Notes: generated by a model from the sequence alone, not told the origin. Positions 33,076 through 43,595 are shown, counted from the first letter of the stretch. The stretch: DNA of 64,000 nucleotides from Phytophthora colocasiae (GCA_018806915.1 JAGKQI010000101.1:868001-932000); one strand, 5' to 3'. Program-made: numbers and translations.

Positions 33076-33483
33076 TTATGCTAGTTCAGTTATCGATTGC
33101 ATTCCTAGTTTTCGTCTTTGACTACGGAACTGATGTTTGTCAAGTGACTTAGTAAAGATGTCTGCTACCATTGATTTGGTGTTGCAGTATACGATGATGA
33201 ATTCATGTCGTTCTACTTTTTCTTGAACAAAATGGTATCGGATGTCGATGTGTTTCGAACGTCCGTGTAGTTCCGGGTTGTTAGCAATTTTGATGCAGCT
33301 GGGATTGTCCTCCATGATGACATTTGGTTTACTTGTCGCGAACCCAAGCTCTTTCAGTAACAGTTTGAGGAAGATTACCTCTTTCATGCAATGGCACAGT
33401 GCGTTGTACTCAGCCTCTGTCGTCGAGAGCACAACCGTGTGGTGCTTCCTCGATAGCCATGAAATCGGACTTGTTCCGATCAT
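33076..33483 (-). pseudogene. Copia RNase H, C-terminal part
   Basis: It contains STTEAEYNALCHCMKEVIFL (Glu), MEDNPSCIKIANNP (Asp) and SKHIDIRYHFVQEKV, then VADIFTKSL near the end, all classic copia RNase H signatures. The first Asp (TDSDYANCPDTRRS) is in the neighbouring frame at 33480-34067, with a frame change at their junction. Confidence 0.88.
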
Positions 33484-34216
33484 AGTGCAACGGACCTTCT
33501 AGTGTCAGGGCAATTAGCATAGTCGGAGTCTGTAAAGGCTGTGAGATGATCTGCTAGGTTGCTAGCATCAACCGACGTCGATCCACCAAGTAGCAAACCG
33601 TGGTCAGTTGTACCAGATAGATATTTTAGACCTCTTACTACAGCTTTCCAGTGCTCCTTTCCAGGGTTCACTAAGAATTGGCTGACTTCACGCATGTAGC
33701 ATGCTAGATCTGGGCGAGTGCCGACCATGTGATACATCAGACTGCCTACGGCTTCTCTGTATGGGATGCCTTTCATAGCCTCCCTTTCTTCTTGGGTCTG
33801 AGGCTCCATGGCTTTTGTAAGCTTGATGCTCCGGTCTGAGGGCGTCGCAATTGAGTACGAAATAAGATGTTTGAACTTATCGAGGACAGTTATAGCGTAT
33901 TTTAGCTGGTGAATAAAGATTGTTCGGGCTTTACGGTTCCGTTCAATGGACCAGCCGAGAATGTACTTCACCTCCTCTAAATCTGTCATTGAAAATCTCT
34001 GTTTCAGGGCTGATTTAATACGGCATACGAGGCTGACAGTGGGTGCTATGATAAGTAGATCATCCACATAGACAGCAATGTAGCATACTTAGCCATCAAA
34101 GGTTTCCATGAAGACGCAGCTATCTTTAATCAATTTGTGAAAGCCGAGGCCCTCAAGGAAGGCGCACAGTGTCTGATACCAAATACGAGGTGCTTATTTA
34201 AGGCCGTAAAGGCTCT
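33480..34216 (-). pseudogene. Copia reverse transcriptase (YVDD) and RNase H start
   Basis: The segment contains YVDDLLII at about 34065-34042, then LKQRFSMTDLEEVKYILGWSI, YREAVGSLMYHMVGTRPDLA and TDSDYANCP. A TAA lies a few codons before YVDD, near 34090. It would form the palm, thumb and start of RNase H of the pol polyprotein. Confidence 0.87.
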
Positions 34217-34467
34217 TTAGGAGTTTGCAGACAAGGTGCTCTTGGCCAGCCGCAGCGAAACCTTCGGGCTGGGCCATGTAGATTTCTTCGAGAGGAAACC
34301 ATTCAAGAAGGCTGTCTTCACATCCATCTGATGGACCTCGTAGTCGAGTAATGCTGATATGACGAGGAGGAGGCGTAGGACCTCCATCCTGATAACAGAA
34401 GAGAAGATCTTGTTGTAGTCAATGCCATATTGCTGTAGAAAGCCTTTAATAACTAGGCGTGCCTTAA
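34217..34467 (-). pseudogene. Copia reverse transcriptase, fingers after the transposon insertion
   Basis: KARLVIKGFLQQYGIDYNKIF, then LRLLLVISALLDYEVHQMDVKTAFLNG matches the copia RVT_2 fingers and first palm Asp. The stretch begins exactly at the TTAA target of the piggyBac-like element and ends by a frameshift after NGFL. Confidence 0.88.
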
Positions 34468-34511
34468 CCCCCCCAACACTCACGGGATTTTTGTCGTTCT
34501 GTAAAGGCGTG

Positions 34512-34537
34512 AACATGTTGTTAAAAACAACATGTTA
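34512..34537. repeat. Subterminal palindrome, left side of the piggyBac-like element
   Basis: The same arms as in the MITE at 13198-14241 (AACATGTTGT / ACAACATGTT) lie 45 bp inside the left terminus. Confidence 0.8.
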
Positions 34538-34854
34538 ATGCCAGTCTATACTTGATATTTATATGCTCCTCTAAAGTACTCTGCCTGGTTTTGAAATGCT
34601 GGACTGAATCAATGTACAAGGACGGTCCTGTCGCATGGTCTTGCCCATACATGTTGTCAAATACTCCAAAGCTCAGAGTTGATTTGTCAACATGTTGTAT
34701 ATCTGCTATGAGCATGCTGGCCCTTTTACTAGAAATGAACAAACTGTGTAAGATCGATGAACAAAAGATAGACATGTCGCCACGACTTCGCCACTAACTC
34801 TAATTGACACTCAAGGAATGTATTTTTCTTAGCAGGCCTCCTACCAAAGCCGGC

Positions 34855-37800
34855 CTACGCGTCCCCGGCTTCCTCCACCTCGGCCACGTCTTCCACCCCC
34901 TCGGCTGCATCTTCCTCCTCCTCAGGCGTGCCGGCGCCCCCGCTCTGGCGTTTCTTCTTCCCGAGGCCACGCATCTGAATGTCGCGGCCAACAAGTGGTC
35001 GCAGCCGCTCACTCCCGTTCTTCCACTTCGTGTGCCAAATCTGGAAGCACGTGAGCATGTTGCCCGGGTAGTGCTGAGGGCGCACGCGGTCGCATAGGTA
35101 AACACTTCACACACAGCACAACAAAGCAAGGTTAGATCCCCCTAAATGACATGACATACGACACGACTTACAATTTGCCGTCCTTACTGCAGGCCGAGCA
35201 GAAGAAGCGGCTAGCGGATTTCTCGCCAACTTTACGCTTTCTCAAGGAGCAGACTTCGCATTGGTGTTAGGCCTTCTTGCGGTGCTCCTTGTTTTCCCCG
35301 AAACGGCTCCAGTCCTTGAAAGTGACGAGTTTGTGTTCGGCAGACGCCACGGTGGGTATGCCAACATGCGTAGCAGGCACGGGTGAAAGCATCTGCACCT
35401 CCAAAGTCGTTAGTATTGATCAGCGCTGTCCGAGCAACATCAAACCGTACCACATTGGCGAAGTCACTGGCCGTTAGCTCAAGCATCTGTGCCCGCAGGA
35501 GGCGCAGGAACGTGGCATGGTGTGCGGGGCCTTCGTTTCGCAGCTTCCGAGTTTCCCGATACACGATGTATGCATTTACAATCGCCATGTCTACGAGACC
35601 CAGGAAAATGGTCTTGTAATATTTCTTGAAGACGACTGCGAGCTGCAGCGAGTACCGCTGGAGGCGGAGCTGGTCATGGTTGTCAACCCCACCCATCCAG
35701 CGATGATAATCACGCATCATGGATGGGCAAGGGACGACGACTATCTTCCCTCCTGGAAGCCGTGTCTCTGTGAAGGTAAGTTCAAAACAGCATACAAAAA
35801 ACAAGTGATTAGCGCATGAGAGACATCAAACTGACCAGCAGCACGTTCCGCACGGCTTCATCTCGCGACTTGCACCTGTAGCGAGGAACTGGACTGGCTA
35901 CGGTCCCACCACAGCAGCGCCGTCACCTGTGGCACGTTTTTCAACACGGCCATCTTCGTAGACCCGCGAGGCACACTGCGAGAACGTGTGGTGTGTTCTG
36001 AGGTCACCGCCGTGGGGTAGCCCGCTTTGTTCGCTTGGATGGCGCCTATACTATATATGTTGCGGCTCAGCAACTGGAGCGCAAGTTGCAGGGACGTGTA
36101 AAAGCGATCCGTCACGACGGCGTGAAAAACGCCGTCCTCCGGAGGAGGCAACACTTCGTGCAAGTTCCGGACAACAGCAGCGGGACCTGCATTTGGGTCG
36201 GCAGAGAACTTGTTCGCTGATTCACCTCCCAGCTTGTTGGCATGCTGGTTTTTTTTCAGAAACGATCTCAAGTCTACCGCGGCACCACATACAACATGTT
36301 CGTTAGCAAACAAGAGGGTGTATACAACATGTTGAACTTTGCCAAAAAAAAAAGTCTCGCGACCCCCATCATGGGGCCGCGAGACTTTCTTTTTGGCGCC
36401 ACATCCAAAAATGCATCACACACAAGCGCACATGCATCCAGTACACACACACAACAACTCCAGCAGGCAACGTACCGCATGCAGTATGCAGTATCAGCAC
36501 AGCACGTCATGAACAGCTTGGTGCCCCATTTGTGGGGTTTGTCCTTGAGAAACTGGCGCGTCACGTTGTGTCTGCTACGCGATGGGATCATCGCCTCATC
36601 AAAACGCTAGCACTGGAGGCACCTTGTAACCTGAACGGAACGTCTGCTGTAGTTTTTAACACCACCGGTCTCACCTTCCGCGCTCTGTCCGTTGCGGCCC
36701 TGGGGTCTGCGTTGTCTGAGAAGTGGAGGTTCTGCATAATACGCCCGAAGCGGGCCTTGGACATGTAGCGGCGGAACGTACCAGTCGGGACAGCTCCAGT
36801 AGCCGATGTCGCCCAGTGATCAGCAAGACGTCGTGAGTGAGGGCACAGCATGCGTGCCACCAGTAAACCAATGCACACCACAATTTCGTGTCCTTTGATG
36901 TCTTTGTGCTTCTTTGTTTCAGCTTCCATGACTTGGTCACGTGTTACGTTCTTCCCGGCATCTCTCTGCTTCCGGTGCATTCAATCGACTCTCTCGTTCA
37001 GGTGCTGATTGTAATATCGATTGCTCTCCACAGCAATTCTACTCCACAGAGACCTGGGCATGAAAAACAAGAACAAATCCAACGGCTACTCCGCCTTTGC
37101 CAGCACCTCGTCCGTCGATCCATACTCATCACTGTACAATCCAGGATAGTTGGTATCAGCAGGAAATGAGGTCAGATCTGATACAGTCATACACAACATG
37201 AGAAACATTAGTACATGTTATATATCCGACATGAACAAGTACCACGTACCCATGTTCAAGCCGTCCACGCGCACCTTCTTGAACGCCGTTGGGTCTTGTG
37301 CAAGCACCGCCATCTCCTCGCTCGTCAACTCGGTCCAGCTGTCCATCGTGGCGTCCCACTGTCTTGGCAAATTCTGCACAGATTCACGCAGCCGCTGCGT
37401 AGCAAGTCGCTTGTAGGCGTTCTTCCTCTGGCGCTCGGCAATTGCCGCGCCATCTAAGCCGTCGTCACTGCTACCATCCTCCACATCCTCTTCGGGTTCG
37501 TCTTTCTGTTCCTCCTCTCCCCTCTCCGCCCGCGTCGCCTTGCTCAACATACCAGCCTTCAGAATCGGAGCTGTCCCCCTTCACATCTGAGGTCATCCAG
37601 CGTCATGTTTTGCGTTTTCGTCGACCGCGGCAATATCCGGCGAGTCAGAACTGTCCTGCTGCATATTCATATTCAAGGTACTGTAGCCAATCGTAACACA
37701 ACATCACTTCCAACTTGTTAGAATTCAAGCATGTTGTATAATATACCATAACGCGACAGCTTAACGAACGGGCGTTCTTGTTAGTCTCGGTATTGCAATC

Positions 37801-38216
37801 GGGGTGTCAGTCAATGGTTCACCAGGCTCCTGCACAACTGATGAGTCTCTGCTCGTGCACAAAAGAAGTTAGTATGATGTACTCACCGAGAATGCACGAG
37901 TCACGTACCCGACCGACGATACATCTTCGCTTTCGGAGTCTGCGTCGTCTTCCGCATCCTGCGGTACGTGTGGACTCGTCCTGCGCTTCTTCTTTCCTGC
38001 GGTTCCACTTGCTGCCATTGTCCCACCTGCTGTTCGCTTCGTCTCTGACTCTTTCTCCATGCGTCTAAGTGTTTCAGCACGGGCTGCAGCACCGCGCTTC
38101 TCCTCCATCTCCAGTCTGCATCTCTCCTTCATATGTGCCAGCTTCTTTCGGGTCTCCGCAGAAGCAGCTCGCGCTACATCCCTCGTTTCTTGCGCTATCC
38201 TATCCTCTCGTGCCAC
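34855..38216 (-). pseudogene. piggyBac-type transposase (DDE_Tnp_1_7), interrupted
   Basis: Pieces on the minus strand: N-terminal charged region (37869-38216), an acidic segment and helical region (37218-37550), the start of the catalytic domain (36588-36980), core (35858-36591), C-terminal core (35232-35804) and a tail with basic GKKKRQSGG then acidic PEEEEDAAEGVEDVAEVEEAGDA ending at 34855. Three catalytic Asp are recognisable: VVTDRFY near 36110, ALLWWDRS near 35905 and MGGVDNHDQ near 35690. Likely introns lie near 36470-36275 and 35857-35780, with GT and AG at plausible places; whether all joins are clean is not shown. The enzyme would cut at TTAA and excise precisely. A working copy cannot be claimed. 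Confidence 0.75.
36341..36397. repeat. 57-bp hairpin inside the transposase region
   Basis: GCC, a run of A, then AGTCTCGCG and CCCC face GGGG, CGCGAGACT, T-rich and GGC across CATCAT. The arms are about 25 nt with few mismatches. The hairpin lies in a probable intron, next to a TACAACATGTTG motif at 36323-36334. It may be a small fold-back insertion or an RNA hairpin. Confidence 0.7.
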
Positions 38217-38592
38217 GCGTGCAAGCTCCTTCTTCGACAGCTTCTTCGGAGGGCCTGCAGCAGCTGCCTTTCGTCGGTCTCTCTCTCCCCAGCAATGAAT
38301 GCGCGATGCTCGGAGATGGCTCGGCGACGATCGGCTGGTCTCAACCCTGACAACCGCGCCTTAAAGCTTCTGACTCGGCGCGAGTCTCAGTGACATGCTG
38401 TTCCTTCTGGTTTTTTCCTCGACTGACTGGTTTTGACGCGGCTCCAACCCCCCCCCTCCCCCCCCCCTTTCCCCAGCAATCAATCTGGGCGGGAAATTCT
38501 TTGTACAGGTGCTCCCAATCCCAGGCCTTTTTTGCAAAATTCTGACCTACCCGCGTGCAAACCGACAGAAACTCTACGAAAAACCCAGTCCT

Positions 38593-38619
38593 TAACATGT
38601 TGTATTTAACAACATGTTA
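38593..38619. repeat. Subterminal palindrome, right side of the piggyBac-like element
   Basis: AACATGTTGTATTTAACAAC and ATGTTA form the same palindrome class, about 55-80 bp inside the right terminus. The motif TGACCTACCCGCGTGC follows inward near 38547. Confidence 0.78.
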
Positions 38620-38675
38620 CGAAATAGTCCGGAAAGCGATGTTGTCATATACAACCGTAAGTGCTGGTGGGTTAA

Positions 38676-39800
38676 ACCGGTCGATTTTACCCGAGCTTGT
38701 GTACTTCACAACGAAGACCCACCGGTTTTGGAGAACACGGCGGCCTTTGGGTGGTGGAACCAGAGTCCATGTTTCATTGTTCATGAGTGACGCAAATTCA
38801 GATTCTGCAGCAATTCGCCATTGCCTTACGTAAGGGGATTTCATGGCTGCTTTGTAGGACTTAGGCTCAGGTACATACCGGATAGCAAGCAGGCTAAGAG
38901 TTTGAGTTGTTCGTCCGTTGTTTTCTTGAGTATCCTCCTCTGACGTCAGCTCTGTAGGATTGACTGCTTCCTCGCATCGAGGACGTTTAGTAGGGGGCTT
39001 TGGAGGTGTTGAAGGCGTCTCCGTTACAAACGAGTAAATGATTTCGCCTCGGTCATTAGCATCAGTGTCATTGTTCAGCGGAGTTGGCATCGCTGCAGAT
39101 GTTATAAGAGGTGGGACAGCAGGTCCGACCTTCGGGGGACGGCTTTGTCCAACCCGTGGAGATTGGCTGGTTTGAAAATTGGATGTGGGACTATCACCAG
39201 ACTGGGCAGTATGAACCAGATGAGCCCGTAGCGGCAATGGATTGGGTGTGTCGTCGACATCCTCAAGGGTTGGAAAGCTATCTTCCTGAAAGACGGCGTC
39301 AGGACTGTAAACAATGGCCTTCGTCGAAACGTCCATGAGGCGATACCCCTTTTTGTGACTAGGAATGCCTAGATATAGACAGAGCTTTGCTCGTGCATCT
39401 AGCTTATCCCTGTAGATATCATTGATGTGCGTGTATGTAGCACATCCAAACACCTTGAGGTATTGCACACTCGGTTTGCGACTGTACCTTAGCTCATAGG
39501 GACTGCAAGGGTAGGTGTTCTCACTCGGTGTCATGTTAAAAAGTGTACTCACGTGACTGGCACATTCTGCCCAGAGCATTTTGGGCAGTTTGGCATCAAG
39601 TAGGAGGGCACGTACACGTTCCAGAATCGTGCGCATGCGCCGCTCAGCGACGTCGTTTTGCTGTGGTGTGCCGTATCGTTTAAAGACTATGCGGCCTAGC
39701 TTCTCGTACTCCTTTGCATTATCAGCTTGAAGGACCTGAACATCCAAGTCCGAGGTAGAACCTAGATATTCTAGGGTGTGCACATCAGAGCGGAAGATGT
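38676..39800 (-). pseudogene. Copia integrase C-terminus to reverse transcriptase start
   Basis: Read leftward: DVQVLQADNAKEYEKL, GTPQQNDVAERRMRTILERVRALLLDA (integrase Glu), KVFGCATYTHI (copia post-integrase block) and CLYLGIPSHKKGYRLMD, then a variable linker and the RT entry EFASLMNNETWTLVPPPKGRRVLQNRWVFVVK. The frame is open between the two TTAA insertion points. It stops only because of transposon sequence at 38671. Confidence 0.88.
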
Positions 39801-39868
39801 TTAACCCCCCCGCTCTCAACCGTTGTATATGACTACATTAGTGGTACACACCAGAATTGGCTTATTCT

Positions 39869-39895
39869 TAACATGTTGTATAATACAACATGTTA
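39869..39895. repeat. Subterminal palindrome, left side of the 0.8-kb MITE
   Basis: TAACATGTTGTA and TACAACATGTTA meet around TAA, a near-perfect palindrome about 65 bp inside the terminus. Confidence 0.8.
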
Positions 39896-40522
39896 AAAAC
39901 CGTGAAATGCACGCGGGTAGGTGAATATTGTAACAAGAAAAGCCAGAAAAGTGCTAAGGCCAAGACACAGATAGATTCACTGATTTGTGACAAGACTCCG
40001 GATCTTGGTGGCCCAAGATGCTGAGGACAGGGGGCAGGAAGAAGAGAAGGAGGAGCCGCAGGAGGGTGATGAAGAAGAGAAAGAGGACGAGCAGGAGGGA
40101 GAAGAAGAAACGAAAAAAGACGAGCAGGAGGAAGCGGAAGAGGAGGAGGTGGGCGAGGAGGAGTCGTAAGAAGCGTTAGGACGATGGTAGCGAACAAGAC
40201 AAGTAGGAATACTGATGATTACAATCGCAAAGAAAAGATTGCTTGCAACATGATGTTCAATCCCTCTAGAACTGAAGCGTGGCATAGCTAGGCAAAAATG
40301 TTTGCTCTGTGTCAATTTCAAATAAAAAGGCCCAAACCAGTCGCAGTTTATACAACATACGCCCACCTGCGAGACTGGAGAAGGTGTATATGACAACTTC
40401 GCTGGTACATAGCGCTGCGCACGATGTGCAAGCAATCTTGACCGATCAGGTTGCCTTCCCGCAGTACAGACTTTACACTCGTACTTATCACAGGCAATAC
40501 AAAAATCAAGATTACACTGTCC

Positions 40523-40551
40523 TTAACATGTAGTATTATACAACATGTTAA
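40523..40551. repeat. Subterminal palindrome, right side of the 0.8-kb MITE
   Basis: TTAACATGTAGTA and TACAACATGTTAA form a palindrome with one mismatch, about 46 bp inside the right terminus. Confidence 0.78.
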
Positions 40552-40597
40552 AGACTTGCCAGGGGGTCAAAATAGGCTTGAGAGCGGGGGGGGGGGG

Positions 40598-40886
40598 TTA
40601 AAGGCTTTCATTCGGAAGTCTTCGTAGCACGGGTAAAGTTGGCTACGAGTCTTAATAGGGTACGCAAACATGTATCGCGTAAAGTCATCAATGAAGACGA
40701 CAAAGTAGCGACAACCGCTGAGACTAGAAACGGGTAATGGCCCACAGATATTAGAATGAACTTTTTGCACGGCGTTGAAGGACGTTCAACACGTCTATTA
40801 GAGGGAAATGCAGCGCGGTGTGACTTCGCGTAAGTACCTGCAGAGCAAAAGAAATTGTCTGTAGGAACTCTGGTGTTAACATCGAG
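40598..40886 (-). pseudogene. Copia integrase, N-terminal catalytic part
   Basis: VHSNICGPLPVSSLSGCRYFVVFIDDFTRYMFAYPI carries the first integrase Asp residues (I-C-G-P and IDD-x-T-R-Y blocks), continuing to YEDFRMKAF at the TTAA insertion point. It is separated from the gag/protease frame by a stop or shift between 40770 and 40887. Confidence 0.85.
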
Positions 40887-42584
40887 TCAGTGAAGGGCTC
40901 GGTCCTTAGTGAGCGCCTGTAAGACACGAATATAAGGAAGATTAAGTCTTTTGTGCAAGAGCATAATACCAGTGGACTTACCAGAGATAGTCACATGGGC
41001 TTCTTGCTTCTGGATCGGCGTGGCTGTAAACTGGAACAGTTTCGCAGTAGTTGACTTGAAGCGGTGGTCGGTCTGAACCGTGCACACGGCTCGTTGGAAC
41101 CTGAAACGGAAGTCGTGTTCCACAGCGGCAGCAACGGACAGCAGGTTGTAGTCACGCAACGTCAGCTGTCGCTGAACTCCCTTAGAATCGGTCACCTGAA
41201 GGACGACATCACCTGTGGCTTCAATGGGTATCTCAGACTTCCCACCGACCGTAATCGTGCAAGTAGCAGGGGTCTTCGAAACGAACCACTCGGCATGCTG
41301 GGTGACGTGGCTGGTGCAGCCCGAGTCGACCGTCCAGCTGGAGTCGAAGGTGGTTGATGCTTGAGCCGTTAGGCTGATGGCGGGTGGAACAGGCTTCACC
41401 ACTGTCGCGACAGCGATGCGTGCTTCTTCACGGCGGGACTGATCGTATCCACCTTCATCACGACGAGATTGTTGATGTCCCTTGCTGTTGTTGTCGCGGT
41501 TGTTGCCACCCCGACCGCCGTTGGTCCGACCTCGACCGCTTGTCTTCCAGGATCCACGTCCACGACCGGAGTTGTTGCCACGTCGTTCGTAGGGGTGGGA
41601 CCGGTTAGCGGTTCCACCGCGGAATTCAAAGTTCGCAGGCAGTACGTTTCCCGCCTTCACAGTACCATCCCGAAGGTCCTTTTGCAGTCCTCGACATTGC
41701 CGAATATCATGACGAGGCTTCTGGCAGTAGCTGCAGACCTGGCTGTCAGTCACCAGACGTACCAGGACGTGGGCTGGAGAAATGAGAGCTCGCTCTTCTT
41801 TGGTAGTACCACTTTCAGGGGTACCCTTCGCCAGAGTGTAACGCGTCTCAGCCTCCATTTTGCGGATCTTGTCCTCGATGCTCGTCTTGAGCTCGTCATA
41901 CGGGATGTACTTCCGGTTACCTTTCCAAATGCGCAGGTTGTCCTTCCAGGACGCTGGCGCAGAGTGGAACAGATAGACAGACTTTTGTCCGTCGGTAAGG
42001 ACCGATTCGGTCGCCTTGGACGCGGCTCGCATCGCGTCTTCGAGGATAAGAAATAACTCATTCACGTCACTCCCTTCCTCGTACTTGGTTTCCATGAGGA
42101 AGTACAGAATATAGTACGGGTCGCCAAGGAACGACTTCTTGCAGATGGATTGGAAGATGTCGTAGGCCGTGGTGAGGTTCTTGACCAGACGTATGTGCGT
42201 GTCGTCCATCGTCTTCATCAGGAATGACTTGGTCTGCGCCTCCATGCGACGGAGACGGCGGGAAGACAGAGGCACGCGCTTCTCCGTAGCAGCCCGACGC
42301 TGAGACTTGCGCTGCGAAAACGATCGTATCGGGGAGGGTGGCTTGGGTTTCGCGCTTGTCTTGACATCTTTTTCACCGCCGGTCGCGTCTTCGTCAGAGC
42401 TTGGCTCGTAGTTGACAGCTTGCGAGTCATAGTCGGCTAGTGAGAAGACCGTAGCGCCACCGTCGGCAGATTTGGACATCTCGCTGTCGGACGAGTCTTC
42501 GTCATCGTCGTCGTTGCTTAACCCGTCGTAGTCCTTCTTCGTGACGAAGCCGAGCAGATGCTTGCCATCAAGAGATACCGTCAC
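40887..42584 (-). pseudogene. Copia Gag, protease and pre-integrase domain
   Basis: A 565-codon frame begins MTVSLDGKHLLGF, with an acidic region and then a UBN2-type Gag domain (AYDIFQSICKKSFLGD ... LEDAMRAASKA ... KSVYLFHSAPASWKDNL). A Cys/His knuckle (CSYCQKPRHDIRQC) and an Arg/Gly-rich RNA-binding stretch (GRGRGSWKTSGRGRT) follow. The protease is SWTVDSGCTSHVTQHAEWF (DSG). The end is the GAG_pre-integrs motif (LLHKRLNLPYIRVLQAL). It is the best preserved part of the element. Confidence 0.88.
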
Positions 42585-42666
42585 TCAAGTCTTCCACACG
42601 TCGTAGTTCCTTGAGCCGGAAAGTCGAGGGAAGTCGTCACTTGAGACTCGGCTAGGACTCATAACC

Positions 42667-42919
42667 TGTTGCTGGGATAGACTTTAGCGCTTGGTAGAAG
42701 GACGTTGTAGAGATGCTGTAAAAGAAGAAGATTAAATTGCTTAGAACCGCTGAGGTTCATTAGATTCTAGTATGAAGTAGCCAAAGTTCCTGTGTAGAAC
42801 TTCAGCTACCAGTCATTTACTTTACATGTATTACATATTGGAGTCACAAGTACCGTGTCCCTTCAGTATGAGATTGTAGAGGGAACGGTGAGGTTGCTCA
42901 TACGAGCCTAACCCCAACA
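42667..42919 (-). repeat. Copia-type LTR (253 bp)
   Basis: It runs from TGTTGCTGGG to CCCCAACA, inverse ends TGTTG/CAACA, and lies 82 bp upstream of the copia gag ATG on the coding side. The same LTR occurs in interrupted form at 6514-14979. Whether it belongs to this copia element or is a neighbouring solo LTR is not certain, because no partner LTR is found near 33000. Confidence 0.7.
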
Positions 42920-43341
42920 CAGTATACAGTCCGGACTAAAGCCGTGCGTTGCCCGGGAAGCTCTGGATATAGGTTTATGTACTCGTAGTTGGCACTGCTG
43001 AAGAAGAAGAAATTAGTTGATTAACAGATATCGGACTTCTCGTTTATCAAAACTGAAAATCACTTGACCAATTTACCATTACGTATGAGGAATCAAGGAG
43101 GTAAAACTGCATCTGTAGTCGCAGGTTTTCCAGAGGCGATTATTTTGAAACAGTTCCAGGAACTAGGAATGCGAATATGCAGTACAGCGCCTTAAAGAAG
43201 TAAAAGATTTATTGAACGACTCATTCTTCGGACTCTTCCTTAGTAGCTACCTGGTAACTCTGTTGTCTTCAACGAGGTTTCAGGGAGAGTATTGTTCACC
43301 AAGCACCGGCTACAACAAACTCAGCCTGGAAAGATATCTCT
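42920..43341. other. Unassigned stretch before the tRNA array
   Basis: It has no supported ORF, tRNA or inverted repeat. It separates the copia LTR from the first array base. Confidence 0.5.
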
Positions 43342-43415
43342 TACGTCAGGCAGGACTAGTGTAAAGAGTAGCAACAACCGGGACGTGGTGGTGCCGGCAG
43401 GAGCGGTGCAAAACG

Positions 43416-43487
43416 AGGTCCTACCGGGATTTGAACCCGGATCGCTGGATTCAGAGTCCAGAGTGCTAACCATTACACCATAAGACC
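43416..43487 (-). tRNA. tRNA-Gln(CTG), pair 1
   Basis: A 72-nt cloverleaf with 7-bp acceptor GGTCTTA/TAGGACC, anticodon loop CTCTGAA, T-stem CCGGG/CCCGG and discriminator T. TTTT follows. First CTG gene of the array, 75 bp from its edge. Confidence 0.96.
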
Positions 43488-43595
43488 AGCACAAACGGAC
43501 ACACACACAAATCAACATTCAAACAGCACTCACAAACATCACAACACAACCACTGCAACACCCACACATCACCCTTCTAACGCCGCGCAAAAACA

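Larger units (their letters stand above)
34468..38671 (-). mobile_element. piggyBac-like DNA transposon, 4.2 kb
   Basis: It is flanked by TTAA (34464-34467 and 38672-38675). The termini are imperfect inverse copies, CCCCCCCAACACTCACGG and CCCACCAGCACTTACGG read inward. A minus-strand transposase gene fills the interior. Subterminal palindromes sit 45-80 bp from each end. piggyBac elements use TTAA and excise precisely, consistent with the exact reading frame on either side. The TIR mismatch suggests age or divergence. Confidence 0.92.
39805..40597 (+). mobile_element. TTAA-flanked piggyBac-type MITE, 0.8 kb
   Basis: It is flanked by TTAA (39801-39804 and 40598-40601). The ends CCCCCCCGCTCTCAA and its inverse differ in homopolymer length: 7 C on the left and 12 G on the right. 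The left part shares GTTGTATATGAC, the palindrome and GCACGCGGGTAGGT with the right end of the 4.2-kb element. Between 39996 and 40169 the plus strand keeps an acidic frame (QEEEKEEPQEGDEEEKEDEQ ...) like a transposase C-terminal tail. It interrupts the copia integrase exactly at TTAA. Confidence 0.88.
33076..42919 (-). mobile_element. Ty1/copia retrotransposon, split by two TTAA transposons
   Basis: The copia order gag - protease - integrase - reverse transcriptase - RNase H is read leftward from 42584 to 33076. Taking out the inserts at 39805-40597 and 34468-38671, each with one TTAA, restores the frame exactly at both points (KAF/NIF and DRF/KAR junctions). A 253-bp LTR at 42667-42919 precedes gag; no matching second LTR is visible. 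Stops and shifts elsewhere make it inactive. Confidence 0.9.

Noticed and set aside
38440..38475. Poly-C tract as a possible transposon end or telomere-like signal
   Set aside because: It lies inside the piggyBac-like element with no TTAA next to it and is not a repeated telomere motif; probably a simple-sequence tract.
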